A stretch of 64,000 nucleotides of DNA. Source: Anthracocystis setariae (lineage: Eukaryota; Basidiomycota; Ustilaginomycetes; Ustilaginales; Ustilaginaceae). Shown here piece by piece: positions 10,076 through 19,733 of the stretch. Both the position numbers and the translations under genes were made by a program. The notes beneath the pieces are model-generated. The model saw only the letters and a list, made by a program, of their open reading frames with translations. It did no database searches and was not told the DNA's origin. The stretch spans positions 248,001 to 312,000 of the forward strand of contig CAKMXJ010000003.1 in NCBI GenBank assembly GCA_928724745.1, in the 5' to 3' direction. Every line of letters starts with the position of its first letter. Position 1 is the first letter of the stretch.

Positions 10076-11061
10076 CGTGGGTATGATACGATTGACACCG
10101 AGAAGAGGAATGGAAAGGCGATAATGGCGACGAGAGGGGGGGAAAAAAAAAAAGAAAGAAAGAAGAAAGCAAGTATGCAAGTCGTATCAGAGTCAATGCT
10201 TGAGAACAACACTTTTTCATCTTGAAAACATACCATCATTGTTGTTGCTGCAGAGAGGTTGGTTGTTGCGCTTCCTAAGGAGAGTTGATGGACACTGTGC
10301 AGTTGCAGGATGTGATTGGGCAGGTGGTACAGATGGCTGCAGGCACGTTTGAGTAGGACGAGTCTTGACCGACGGACGAACGGACGGAGGCGTCATTTCA
10401 ACATTCATTTCTGCTTTAGCGCACGACCCTGCAGTCGAATCGTACTGTACTACCGACTCTGTAGATGTGATCGCCAACGCTCCTTTTTACTTAATTTGAT
10501 AAAAATAGTAATTTTATGTTTGATTTTTGTTTCGGTTGCTTTCCGGATGCCGCATGGTAGAGTTGAGATCTGCATCGAGCTGCTCCCGATTTGCGTAGAG
10601 GCGATGACAGTTTTGGTGATAAAGATGTTAATTCTCATCTTCCTCCGAATTGGAAATTTTCATCGAAAATTACTCCAAAAAAAGTCAAAAGCACGTGATG
10701 AGCTTGAGGTTCGGCCGAGCTTTCCGTTGGTAGGTGAGGTACACATTTAGGCTTGAAATCAAGTACAATCAACTGAGACCGGCACGAGAGCGGCAGAGAC
10801 AGTCTATGCGAGTGCGATTTTCAGTTTGAGGTGGTTGCAGCAAGCAGCTTCGAGCAAGGATTGAGCGGATGGACTTTTGAGATTGGTCGCGAAAGAATTC
10901 GAGAATTTGGGATTGGCCAGCCAGTATCCACCGTTGCCTTGCCTTGGCAGTGTCAGAGCGTGCAGTCAGTCAATCCAGCTGGGTCTTCCAAACTTGGTCG
11001 TGGTCGCCATCACCGTCTCGCTTACCTTCACCATCTGTCACCCCTCAAGACATACACCAAA
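10076..11061. promoter_or_regulatory. Divergent TRA2/RPL18 intergenic region
   Basis: The segment contains both 5' regions. A pure A tract followed by AAAG repeats at about 10143-10165 lies in the likely TRA2 leader. AT-rich sequence at about 10485-10690 contrasts with the flanks. No gene is supported. Confidence 0.5.
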
Positions 11062-12729
11062 ATGGTAAGTGGTGCCATCGACTTCAACACAAGCAGGCAC
11101 ACATATGCAACATCATCCAACGACGATTATCACCACGCAGAAGCGCCGCCGACGATCAGCAACGGAAGCAGCAACAGAAACATGGTATTCAGTCGAGATA
11201 TCTAGATGTGGAAGACCGACATAAACAGCATGGACATCAGCATCAGCATACGCATAGGACGCAGAGGATGGCTCAATTGGAAGCATGCGAAGGTCACCAT
11301 GTCACTCGATCCAGCAATTGGTACTCAACGGCATGCCACAGACCATGCGACCATCCTGGGAAGGGTTCAAAAGTCGGAAATATTTGGTGGCGCTCAGCTA
11401 TACATCAATCAGACGTATTCGACGATGCTTTTCGGTCGGCATCGGCTTCAGAGAGATGCAGAATCTCCAAACGGGTAGGCTGTTGAGGAATGTCGCGGCA
11501 GGAGGCGTAGCGGTAACGAAGGACTATCTATGCGATGGTGGATCATCACAGGAGCCAACAGCGAAGGATGAATCCACAGTGTAGGCAGACCAGCATCATT
11601 TTGACCAATCCACATCAGTCCGCCAACCCCACATCTTGCAGCGATCAGCATTCTTCAAACACATCCGTTGCACATTCTACTGCATCTTCAGCACATCATC
11701 GTCGTTGGATCGTTGCATGTTTCGCCACTGCGATTCAGTCCCACCTATCAGAACGAACAGCCATGCTGACCATCCGACAATGTACACTTGCATCATATTC
11801 ATCACTATAGGGTATTGATATCGCTAAGAAGCACGTCAAGAACGGTCAGCGTACCGCTCCCAAGAGCCAGGACCCTTACCTGCTCCTCTTGGTTAAGGTA
11901 AGTTTCGAATATTCAGCTCGAGGAGAAGATCATCATTTGCAGAGACAAGCAGGACGGAATTTTCTACAGCAAGGGTAGCTGGGACAACAGGACGCATTTT
12001 TCAAACACAGCGCAGGGAAGACAAGGAATGTTTCCATTCAGGATTAATCACCAGACCCAGGGACCGGTAATGACGTCGGCGACGAACATACTGTATCGCG
12101 TGTCCGCAGGATGGAACATGAATAAGGACAAGGATGTTTGGCGAATCGATGGATCTTCACCCCGCACGCTTCCAAATCTTGGAACCACCATTGCTGACTT
12201 GCTCGCCCACACTCTTCTCGACTGATTGCAAATCTCACAGCTCTACCGCTTCCTTGCCCGCCGCACTGACTCGCGCTTCAACAAGGCTGTTCTCCGCCGT
12301 CTCTATATGTCCAAGATCAACCAGCCCCCCGTCTCGGTTTCGCGCATCATCTACTTGACCAAGTCGCAGGGTGGTGTCGCCGCCTCGGCCTCCGAGACCC
12401 CCAAGACCGTTGTTGTCGTTGGTACCATCACCGACGACAACCGTGTTCTCGACCTTCCCAAGCTCTCGGTTGCTGCTCTTCGATTCACCAACACCGCCCG
12501 TGCCCGCATCGAGGCTGCTGGCGGTGAGTGCATCACGCTCGACCAGCTCGCCACTCGTGCTCCTACTGGCTCCAACACTGTGCTCATCCGTGGCCCCAAG
12601 AACGCCCGTGAGGCTGTCAAGCACTTCGGCTTCGGCCCTCACAAGAACAAGAAGCCCTACATCCGATCCAAGGGCAGGAAGTTCGAGAAGGCTCGTGGTC
12701 GTCGTGCCTCGCGTGGTTTCAAGGTGTAA
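11062..12729 (+). CDS. RPL18: 60S ribosomal protein L18 (eL18), three exons
   Basis: A structural protein of the large ribosomal subunit. Exon 1 is only the start codon (11062-11064), directly followed by GTAAGT. Exon 2 is 11811-11897 ([19 protein letters not shown]...LLLVK). Exon 3 is 12241-12729 ([20 protein letters not shown]... to ASRGFKV). The joined frame is 192 residues, close to the usual 186-188, and matches the family end to end, including [12 protein letters not shown] and the basic tail [18 protein letters not shown]. The introns are 746 bp and 343 bp, very long for this genome. Both have GTAAGT donors and AG acceptors (tatag, cacag). It is divergent from TRA2 and convergent with ISY1. 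Confidence 0.95.
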
Positions 12730-13237
12730 ACCCGTTTACATCGAGATTCCTAAGCCTCTTTTCTCTATTTTGTTCTTCTTTACGCACTCTTTCTTTTTTT
12801 TTCGGTTGCGTTGCTCCTCGTGAGAGACGTAAATGCGACTAAAGTATCACCCAAACCCAAAAAGAATCACATCGGTCGATTTCAATCGTCACCGATATGA
12901 TGCGAAACCCCCCCATCACATGAGTGGAGTCCCATCTAAACATTCCACCATCATCATCATCATCATCATCAACTCCATCCATCCCGCATCAATGCAGAAT
13001 CTGTACCATTTTTCTCTCGGTCTTCCTACTTGTTGACTTGTGTGTTTCCAGCTCCAAAACCTACACAAATTGTGAGATTGAGTCAGACGACCTCAAACTG
13101 CTTACAATACTACGACCCGCTGAGGGCTATGGCGAGCTAAAAATGCCGAGATGGGATGTGGAATTGGACGGTACAAATACAAGTTGAGTTTGCTTGCGAA
13201 AAAAACAAGACTGCAGGCTGGGTGGATGGGAAGCAGA
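12730..13237. other. Convergent 3' region RPL18/ISY1 with ATC microsatellite
   Basis: No gene is seen. A perfect ATC trinucleotide run of seven units lies at 12950-12970. The rest contains the two 3' untranslated regions. Confidence 0.55.
12950..12970. repeat. ATC microsatellite, seven units
   Basis: A perfect trinucleotide run in the 3' region of RPL18. It is likely to vary in length between strains. Confidence 0.9.
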
Positions 13238-14314
13238 TCAGGCGCCGATATAATCTTGACGTAGCTGCTTCTTCTTTGCTTGCAGGATCATTTTTTCGAT
13301 TGCGGATCGGTCAGGGACAGTGGGTGTTTGCAGATCTTGGGGGTTGAAGATCGAGTATCCCACCGACGTCGTCGACGTCGCCGTTGCTGGTGCTGGTGTC
13401 AATGCTGGTGCTGGCGAGGTGGGGGATGATTCTTGGGGTACGGCCGATCCGTCTTGGGCCTTTTGTCGTTTTGATGGGGTGGGGTCAGAGTCGTTGGGTC
13501 GTTTTGTGGATTCGGCTGGTTCTTGCTCGTGAGGATCAGTGTATTGTGTGTTGAACGACTCGGCGAATGCAGCCATGGATTGCTTCCACGGTTGCGGGTC
13601 GGGTCGGGGTATCGCTGGCACTTGGAACTCGTCCGTATCAATGTCGTCGTCATCGACGTCCATCTCGTCCCCATCAGCCGCGGTTCGATCTCTTCTGCGC
13701 AGATCGCGAGTTAATCCTTTCATCAGATTGGTATACCTCTCTCTCCATTCCTTCTCCTCTTCCTCCTTCTCTTCGGCTAGCAAAACTGCGTCGTCCTCGT
13801 CTTCATCGCCATAGTAGCTTGGCGGCAAGTTTCGAAACGCCTTAAACCGATCGTCCCTCTCCGCATCCGCTTCCTTCCTCGCCCTCCCCTCAAGGAGCTC
13901 CTTCACCCCTGGCAGATCCTTGGCCCTACCGAAATACTTGTACCCTCCTCTACCAACCATCCCCTGATCCCCACCACCTCCTCCGAGCATGGTGGGCACC
14001 CCCCGCTTGTAATTAGCACCCCCCAATGCCAGAATCTGATCCTCCCAATACCCCTTTTCGCGGATAAGCTTATTGATCTCATCATTCAAGTCCCGCACCT
14101 CGTAATCGCCCAAGCCGGCATCTTGGATCTTGGTCACCTTTCGGGAGATCTCGCGAATCACCTCGCCACGCCATCGTTCGCACTCCTTGAGCGAACTTAC
14201 TGAAGACGCCAACCTGGGCCGCCGTGTGGATTTGGGAGTCAAACCAAGCGACGTCGCTTGCGCCTCGCGAAACCGATACAGCATCGACTGCGCCTTCTCC
14301 TGATTTCGTGCCAT
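13238..14314 (-). CDS. ISY1: Pre-mRNA-splicing factor Isy1
   Basis: Isy1 is a component of the NineTeen/Prp19-associated spliceosome, acting around the first catalytic step. The 358-residue frame starts with the family signature MARNQEKAQSMLYRFREAQ. Conserved ECERWRGEVIREISRKVTKIQ, LGDYEVRDLNDEINKLIREKGYWEDQI and a GGANYKR segment follow within about residues 40-105. The C-terminal 200 residues are acidic and Pro/Ala/Ser-rich, ending in a short basic helix (KKKQLRQDY). The ATG at 14314 matches the family start. VID27 lies upstream in the same orientation; no intron is needed. Confidence 0.95.
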   Translation of the reverse strand: MARNQEKAQSMLYRFREAQATSLGLTPKSTRRPRLASSVSSLKECERWRGEVIREISRKVTKIQDAGLGDYEVRDLNDEINKLIREKGYWEDQILALGGANYKRGVPTMLGGGGGDQGMVGRGGYKYFGRAKDLPGVKELLEGRARKEADAERDDRFKAFRNLPPSYYGDEDEDDAVLLAEEKEEEEKEWRERYTNLMKGLTRDLRRRDRTAADGDEMDVDDDDIDTDEFQVPAIPRPDPQPWKQSMAAFAESFNTQYTDPHEQEPAESTKRPNDSDPTPSKRQKAQDGSAVPQESSPTSPAPALTPAPATATSTTSVGYSIFNPQDLQTPTVPDRSAIEKMILQAKKKQLRQDYIGA

Positions 14315-14711
14315 GTTGCCTCTCTCCTGCGCTACAGTAAGTGTTGGTGATGTTCATCAAGCGAACAAGACCAGCACACGCACTAAGCAGTCACCCCTCA
14401 CCCGCGCGCGTCAATCCGTCTCCCGAAATTTCTCCCCCCCGCCACACCTAACCAAAATTCACCATTCTTCTGCCCAAAATCTCACCAAAATTAAAGGCCA
14501 CAAAAACACACCAATAAAACCATCATCCTGCATCTCCTGACCCAATCTATCTCCCAACCCCGGTCTTGTTGTGAGTAAAAATTCGGTCGTGGTATATCGT
14601 TGTGCGCAGCTACATTACATTACAAAAAGAAGAAAGAACCCTCCCCTCACCCTCGCCATCCCTGCAGACAAGAGCGAAATTACAAAGACAAAAGCGTCCT
14701 CAACCGCAACC
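14315..14711. other. Spacer between VID27 (3') and ISY1 (5')
   Basis: About 400 bp with no gene. It must carry the ISY1 promoter and the VID27 3' end. The sequence is A/C-rich and shows no repeat or RNA gene. Confidence 0.5.
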
Positions 14712-17045
14712 TTACGCCCCGGACTTGCGACCGAACCCAGTCGGAGCCAGCGACTTACGAGTAGGCTTCAACAACTGACTCCTCTTAGCCATCTGGACAT
14801 CGTGCTCGAATGCCACCACAATCGCTTGATCCGACCCATACGCATGCTCATCCTGGATAATCTCACCGCCATACCGCTTGAGCACGTACGATCCCAGATT
14901 GCCCTTCTTCACCTCCCGGAACGACCACGACACGACGTACGGTCCCGTGCTCGTGACGATCGACGTCTCCGAATCGGTCCCTGTGTTGAAGCGCGCCGGT
15001 GTGAACGAAATCGCTGAACCCATGAATGCGACGTGCGAAGGTTTCAATGTGAGACGCTTAGGTTGCGGCTTGGCATCGACTGGGAAGGAGCGGTCGAATC
15101 CGAGCTGGCCCTGGTATCGACCCGACCCGATCAGCGTGTCGATGAGCAGCAGGTAGGTCTTACAGGTGGCGATGATATAGCGTCCGTCGGTCGAGACATC
15201 GATACCGAGGATAGGATCACCGAGCGCAGGAAGCGCCGTTTTGGCGTTCTTGCCGATCGTATCAAACAATCGAATGTCGCCCTTGTTGGACGCTACCGCA
15301 AGTCGGCCCTTGTCGTCGGTGGCTGCCACTGAGAAGTCGTTCTTGGCGGTGTACTGCTTGAACTGCGAATCGACCAGCTTGTTGCCCGCCAAACGAGGAT
15401 CGATCCTGTAGATGCCGTTGTGACTGTGACCGATCATGGTCTTCTCGGCCGTCATCTGTGCATACTTGCTGTTGGGAACAATGTTGCTCACCTGAACGTC
15501 GTCGTGCACCTTCCACTCATCGACAATCTTTCCATACTCCAGATCCATGTTGAAGACGGCGTGCTTGTTCGAGGGGTCCATCATAACCATCTGAGCGTCC
15601 TGGTTGTGAAGCATCATCTTGAGCGGCTTGAAACCCTTACCGCTAGGCGTGCCAACATTGTTGATGGTGGTGTCGAACTCGAGCTTGTTGTCATCCGTGT
15701 GGCGGAAGACGCCGATCTTGTCGCCTCTGGCAACAAAGGATCGGTCAAACTTGTAACCAACAGCGAGAAGCGAGTTGACATCCTGTTTGCCGGAGAGCAA
15801 CGAGGTTTCTTCAGGCCAGCCGACCTGCTCGGAGGTTGCGCGACCACTCTGCAATTCGGCAGCCACTTCTTCCTCTTCATCATCTTCCTCCTCCCTAGCG
15901 GTGCGAACCGACTCGTCTCCGGCTTCGCTTTCGCTGATGTCGTCCACATCCATGGGCTCTCCCTGCTCGAACGCAGTCTCGACATAAGCGCGGTCGTCGC
16001 TCTTGGCCTTGCTCCAGGGCTCCTCGTTTTGAGTCTCGTACATCACCTGGCTGAAGCCTTGCTGGAAATGCGAATAGGCATTCTTGTCCTCGAATCGCAG
16101 TAGCCACGAGAAGCATTGACGATCGTCGGTGAAGTAATTCCACACTGCCGAGGTCTGATCTGGCGAAAAGTTCATGTTCATGTCGGCTTCCACCTTTTGC
16201 GCCAGCCAAAGCTTGTCAGCACCACGGATAGAGAGCCAGAACAAGAAACGACCGGCTTCGACGACCTTGACATCCACCTTGCGCTCCTGAACCAGGAAGT
16301 ACTGCGATTTGAGATCGTAGAGGTAGAGGTCCGCGGTTGCCGAGAAAACAACGTTGGTATCGTCAATGGTCGGTCCAGCGGTGTCGGCGACGGGAGCAAC
16401 GGTAGAAGATATCGCAGGTTCAGCCTTGGCAGGCGTGTGAGCTGGAGCGCTCGTATCCTTGGAACCGATGCCTGCTGCCTCGAGCTTCTTATCGAGCTGC
16501 TTCTTGTTGTTGCGTTTGAGATTCTGATCGGCCTCGTCCTTGTACTTGAGCTTGTCCAAGTCTTCCTCGGTGGCGCGTTCGTGGCTTGTGCGGTAGAGAT
16601 GCTCGTAGACGCATTGCATGAAGGTGATTTCAAAGATGGTGATGGTCACCTCATTGACCTGCTTTGAATCGATGACGAATTCGAGCAGGTCATCCTCACC
16701 GCCATCGAAATCCCTCCACACCATCGTGCGGTCCTTGCCTTGCGTAGAGAGTCGGAAGTCGAGCTGCTGATCGATGAGGAAAGCGCGTTCGTCTTCGAGG
16801 TCATCCTCCTCCTGATCGACCAGTTCGGGCTGCGAGTCCTGGAAAGCTTTGGTTACAACGAGCTGATAATGGAATTCGGTCGTGGTTCTGCGGATGGCGA
16901 GAACGGCATCCTCGTAGATGCATTCCCTCGAGCCTTGTGGACCGCTTGGACGAACGAGGTAGAGCGAACCGGCGGGAATCTGGATGAGCTCCTGGTTGTT
17001 TGCATCGCCCCAGATCTTTCCGAACAGGCTCTTGAGCATGAACAT
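14712..17045 (-). CDS. VID27: Vid27-family protein
   Basis: A cytoplasmic protein of the VID27 family, named in yeast for vacuole import and degradation of fructose-1,6-bisphosphatase; its biochemical role is poorly defined. The 777-residue protein begins MFMLKSLFGKIWG followed by ELIQIPAGSLYLVRP, as in yeast Vid27. It has an N-terminal PH-like region (about 1-340), a central acidic linker (about 365-410, EEEDDEEEEVAAEL) and a C-terminal WD40-like VID27 domain (about 430-777: SLLAVGYKFDRSFVARGDKIGVFRH, RLAVASNKGDIRLFD). The open frame extends to a GTG at 17078; the ATGs at 17045 or 17039 fit the family start. It is divergent from eIF3d. Confidence 0.92.
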   Translation of the reverse strand: MFMLKSLFGKIWGDANNQELIQIPAGSLYLVRPSGPQGSRECIYEDAVLAIRRTTTEFHYQLVVTKAFQDSQPELVDQEEDDLEDERAFLIDQQLDFRLSTQGKDRTMVWRDFDGGEDDLLEFVIDSKQVNEVTITIFEITFMQCVYEHLYRTSHERATEEDLDKLKYKDEADQNLKRNNKKQLDKKLEAAGIGSKDTSAPAHTPAKAEPAISSTVAPVADTAGPTIDDTNVVFSATADLYLYDLKSQYFLVQERKVDVKVVEAGRFLFWLSIRGADKLWLAQKVEADMNMNFSPDQTSAVWNYFTDDRQCFSWLLRFEDKNAYSHFQQGFSQVMYETQNEEPWSKAKSDDRAYVETAFEQGEPMDVDDISESEAGDESVRTAREEEDDEEEEVAAELQSGRATSEQVGWPEETSLLSGKQDVNSLLAVGYKFDRSFVARGDKIGVFRHTDDNKLEFDTTINNVGTPSGKGFKPLKMMLHNQDAQMVMMDPSNKHAVFNMDLEYGKIVDEWKVHDDVQVSNIVPNSKYAQMTAEKTMIGHSHNGIYRIDPRLAGNKLVDSQFKQYTAKNDFSVAATDDKGRLAVASNKGDIRLFDTIGKNAKTALPALGDPILGIDVSTDGRYIIATCKTYLLLIDTLIGSGRYQGQLGFDRSFPVDAKPQPKRLTLKPSHVAFMGSAISFTPARFNTGTDSETSIVTSTGPYVVSWSFREVKKGNLGSYVLKRYGGEIIQDEHAYGSDQAIVVAFEHDVQMAKRSQLLKPTRKSLAPTGFGRKSGA

Positions 17046-17806
17046 GATGGACGCCCTGTTGTCAGTGCGGACTGACACGGTAGCTTGTCGGACAAGCGAG
17101 GAAAGTGAGTGTGTCGAAGCTAGATGCCGTGAGGGCCGGAAAGGAGGAGGGTGGTGATGATGGTTGTAGTGCGGAAAGGATGGCGGTGGCCACTAGAAGA
17201 GGTCTCTCTATTGTCTCTCTATCAGAGTGTAGGAACCGATGCACCTTTTTTTTGGGGGAAAAAGGTGTGGAGAGGATCAAAGCATAGGAGTTGCAAGGCA
17301 CTTGAGCAGAGATGTTGCTCTCCATTCAGCCGCATTTGAAAAATGACGTGCATTTTGGACTGAAAGTGTTGAATTCTGCAGCCTCGACTCAGCCACGCGC
17401 TTCTATAGTGCGCTCGCTCTAACATGGTCAGCAGCAAACCACGAACAAAAACTTCGCGCACACCGACCCACCGACGTAGTGCGTGTTGGCATCACGTGTG
17501 TTTCAGTAGCAAGCATCAGTCTAACATGAAGGAGAAGAAAAACCGAGGTCCCTTTGAAGCGTAAAGCGTCTTTTGGTCGGTCTGATGGGAAGAAAAAAAC
17601 TTGCCCGCGTTTCAGTGGCTCAGCTGCCACTCACACTGCTGCTGGTGGCTATTGCTGCGTGTGCGTGTCGAGTAGATGGACAGAGTCATGATCGTTGCAC
17701 TTCATCTTGGCCATCTTGACCTTTCCACCATCCATCTATCCATCATTGGCATCCTTGCTTTCTGTACGAAAGAACGGATCCATACCACGCATACTCTGGA
17801 TACATC
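17046..17806. promoter_or_regulatory. Divergent VID27/eIF3d intergenic region with a 9-bp inverted repeat
   Basis: No gene is seen. A perfect inverted repeat (CACCTTTTT at 17242-17250 paired with AAAAAGGTG at 17259-17267, 8-nt loop) lies about 200 bp upstream of VID27. It could form a hairpin or be a palindromic protein site. The two promoters must lie here. Confidence 0.5.
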
Positions 17807-19567
17807 ATGGCGAGCTTCAAGCTTCCCCAGCTCCAGCCGGACAACGACCTCTGGGGTCCCGCTTCCGGCTCCAACGCTCTCCCCTCGGAGCTCAAGGACA
17901 TCCCCTTCGCTCCTTACGCCAAGAACGACAAGGTTGGACGTATTGCCGACTGGAACAACGCTTCGGGCGCTTCCGCCGATGCCAACAACGCTCGCGGTGG
18001 CCGTCAGGGCCGTGCCCGTGATGTTCAGCAGAACTTTGGTACCTCGGCCGCTTCTTCCGCTTTCGCTTACTTCCACGGAGACGACGAGGCCTCCTTCTCC
18101 GTTGTCGACAACACTCGCACCGCTGCTTCGCGTCGTGGTGGTCTGGGCCAGATGAGCCAACGTGGTGCTCGTGCTGGCCGTGGTGCCGCTGGGGCTGCTG
18201 GTGGCCGGGCTGCTAGCAAGTTCGGTGCCGGTGCTAGTGGACGTGGTGCTCGTGGTGGACGTGGTGGTGCTGCTGCGCGCCGTGGTGGTGGCAGGTTTGG
18301 CTGGAAGGAGTGGGATAAGCCTCAGCGCATTCGAGAGGCTTCCGTCACTGTGGGTCAGGACTGGGAGCAGGTGGAGGAGATCGACTTTGTCCGTCTCGGA
18401 AAGCTTCGTCTCGAGGTGGACGAGCCTCAAGACATCTCGACGTACGGTTCTCTGTTCGAGTACGACCGAGCCTACGACCGTGTCACCGTCAAAACTTCCC
18501 AGGCTCTCTCCTCGATCGACCGCATTCGATACAACCCCACCACCTCGGACGACCCCGTCATTCAGGAGATCGCCAGCAAGCAGGATGCCAAGATTTACAT
18601 GACCGACTCGATCCTTGCTCTGCTCATGTGCGCTACCCGATCCGTCTACTCTTGGGACATCATCATCACCAAGACTGCCGACGGCAAGGTGTTCTTTGAC
18701 AAGCGTGATGGTGGTCCGTTCGACTACCTCACTGTCAACGAGAACGCTGCCGATCCTCCTGCCGAGGCACCTGAGGGTAAGGAGAACGACGCTGCCGCCA
18801 AAGCCAATGCGCTCAACACTCCCTCAGCTCTCTCACTCGAGGCCACCTACGTCAACCAGAACTTTGCCTTCCAAATCGTCAAGGAGAACAACGTGCACAA
18901 GCTCGAGCATGAGAACCCCTTCTACTCTGCTGACGAGACCGATCCTCTAGCGTCGTGCGGTTACCGCTACCGCAAGTTCAACCTTTCCTCGGAAGAGGAT
19001 GATCCTGTTGAGCTCGTCGTTCGTGCCGAAATTGACGCGTACACCACAGGTGCTTCCAAGGAGAAGCAGCTGATCACCATCAAGTCGCTCAACGAGTTCG
19101 ACTCCCGCGCTCAAGGTGCTGGTGGTGCCCCTGACTGGCGTTCGAAACTCGACTCGCAACGAGGTGCCGTTGTTGCGACGGAAATGAAGAACAACTCGTT
19201 CAAGCTCGCTCGCTTCGCAGTCCAGTCGCTCCTCGCCGGCGCTGACAGCATGAAACTGGGTTACATCTCACGTGCTAACCCCAAGGATGCATCGCGTCAC
19301 ATGATCCTCGGTACCTCTTGGCTCAAACCGCGAGAACTCGCTGGTCAAATGGCCGTCAACCTCAACAACGGTTGGGGTATCGTTCGAACCATCGCCGACC
19401 TCGCCCGAAAGGCCGACCAGGGCAAATACGTCCTCCTCAAGGATCCCAACAAACAGACCATCAGAATGTACCGCGTCCCCGCAAACTTTGGCGAAGACAA
19501 CCAAGACGACGAAGACAACGACGACGACGACCAACACTCCAACGCCGCCGACCACAACGACGCCTAA
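17807..19567 (+). CDS. eIF3d: Eukaryotic translation initiation factor 3 subunit D
   Basis: A subunit of eIF3 on the 40S mRNA exit side; eIF3d is known in other eukaryotes for mRNA cap binding. The 586-residue frame starts with the family signature SFKLPQLQPDNDLWGP and continues with PFAPYAKNDKVGRIADWN. A Gly/Ala/Arg-rich low-complexity stretch (about 105-165) is followed by the conserved core: DWEQVEEIDFVRLGKL, YGSLFEYDRAYDRV, YMTDSILALLMCATRSVYSWDIII, NQNFAFQIVKENN and NLNNGWGIVRTIADL. The acidic Asp/Asn tail (about 560-586) is typical. The ATG at 17807 is the first in frame and no intron is present. It is convergent with CDC7 (166 bp between stops). Confidence 0.96.
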   Translation: MASFKLPQLQPDNDLWGPASGSNALPSELKDIPFAPYAKNDKVGRIADWNNASGASADANNARGGRQGRARDVQQNFGTSAASSAFAYFHGDDEASFSVVDNTRTAASRRGGLGQMSQRGARAGRGAAGAAGGRAASKFGAGASGRGARGGRGGAAARRGGGRFGWKEWDKPQRIREASVTVGQDWEQVEEIDFVRLGKLRLEVDEPQDISTYGSLFEYDRAYDRVTVKTSQALSSIDRIRYNPTTSDDPVIQEIASKQDAKIYMTDSILALLMCATRSVYSWDIIITKTADGKVFFDKRDGGPFDYLTVNENAADPPAEAPEGKENDAAAKANALNTPSALSLEATYVNQNFAFQIVKENNVHKLEHENPFYSADETDPLASCGYRYRKFNLSSEEDDPVELVVRAEIDAYTTGASKEKQLITIKSLNEFDSRAQGAGGAPDWRSKLDSQRGAVVATEMKNNSFKLARFAVQSLLAGADSMKLGYISRANPKDASRHMILGTSWLKPRELAGQMAVNLNNGWGIVRTIADLARKADQGKYVLLKDPNKQTIRMYRVPANFGEDNQDDEDNDDDDQHSNAADHNDA

Positions 19568-19733
19568 ACCCTCCTCGATTGTTCGCGATTCGTACCCTCT
19601 TCTCAACAAAATTTTCAATCTCACCACTATTGGGTCAACTTGCTGGAATGGCTGTGCTTGAATGCTCTTGAGAAATGCAAAGTTGAATGCTGAAAGGTCC
19701 TTGCTTGAAATGATGGCTAGGGATATCGCTGAC

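Noticed and set aside
11065..11810. Box C/D or H/ACA snoRNA in the RPL18 and RPS11 introns
   Set aside because: No convincing RTGATGA and CTGA pair with flanking complementarity, and no H/ACA hairpins, could be found by eye. It is left as a question for a model-based search.
17702..18430. 242-codon antisense frame over eIF3d, and similar frames over CDC7 (19662-20426) and VID27 (15420-16103)
   Set aside because: They are low-complexity shadows of strongly biased coding sequence. The sense strands carry the family motifs.
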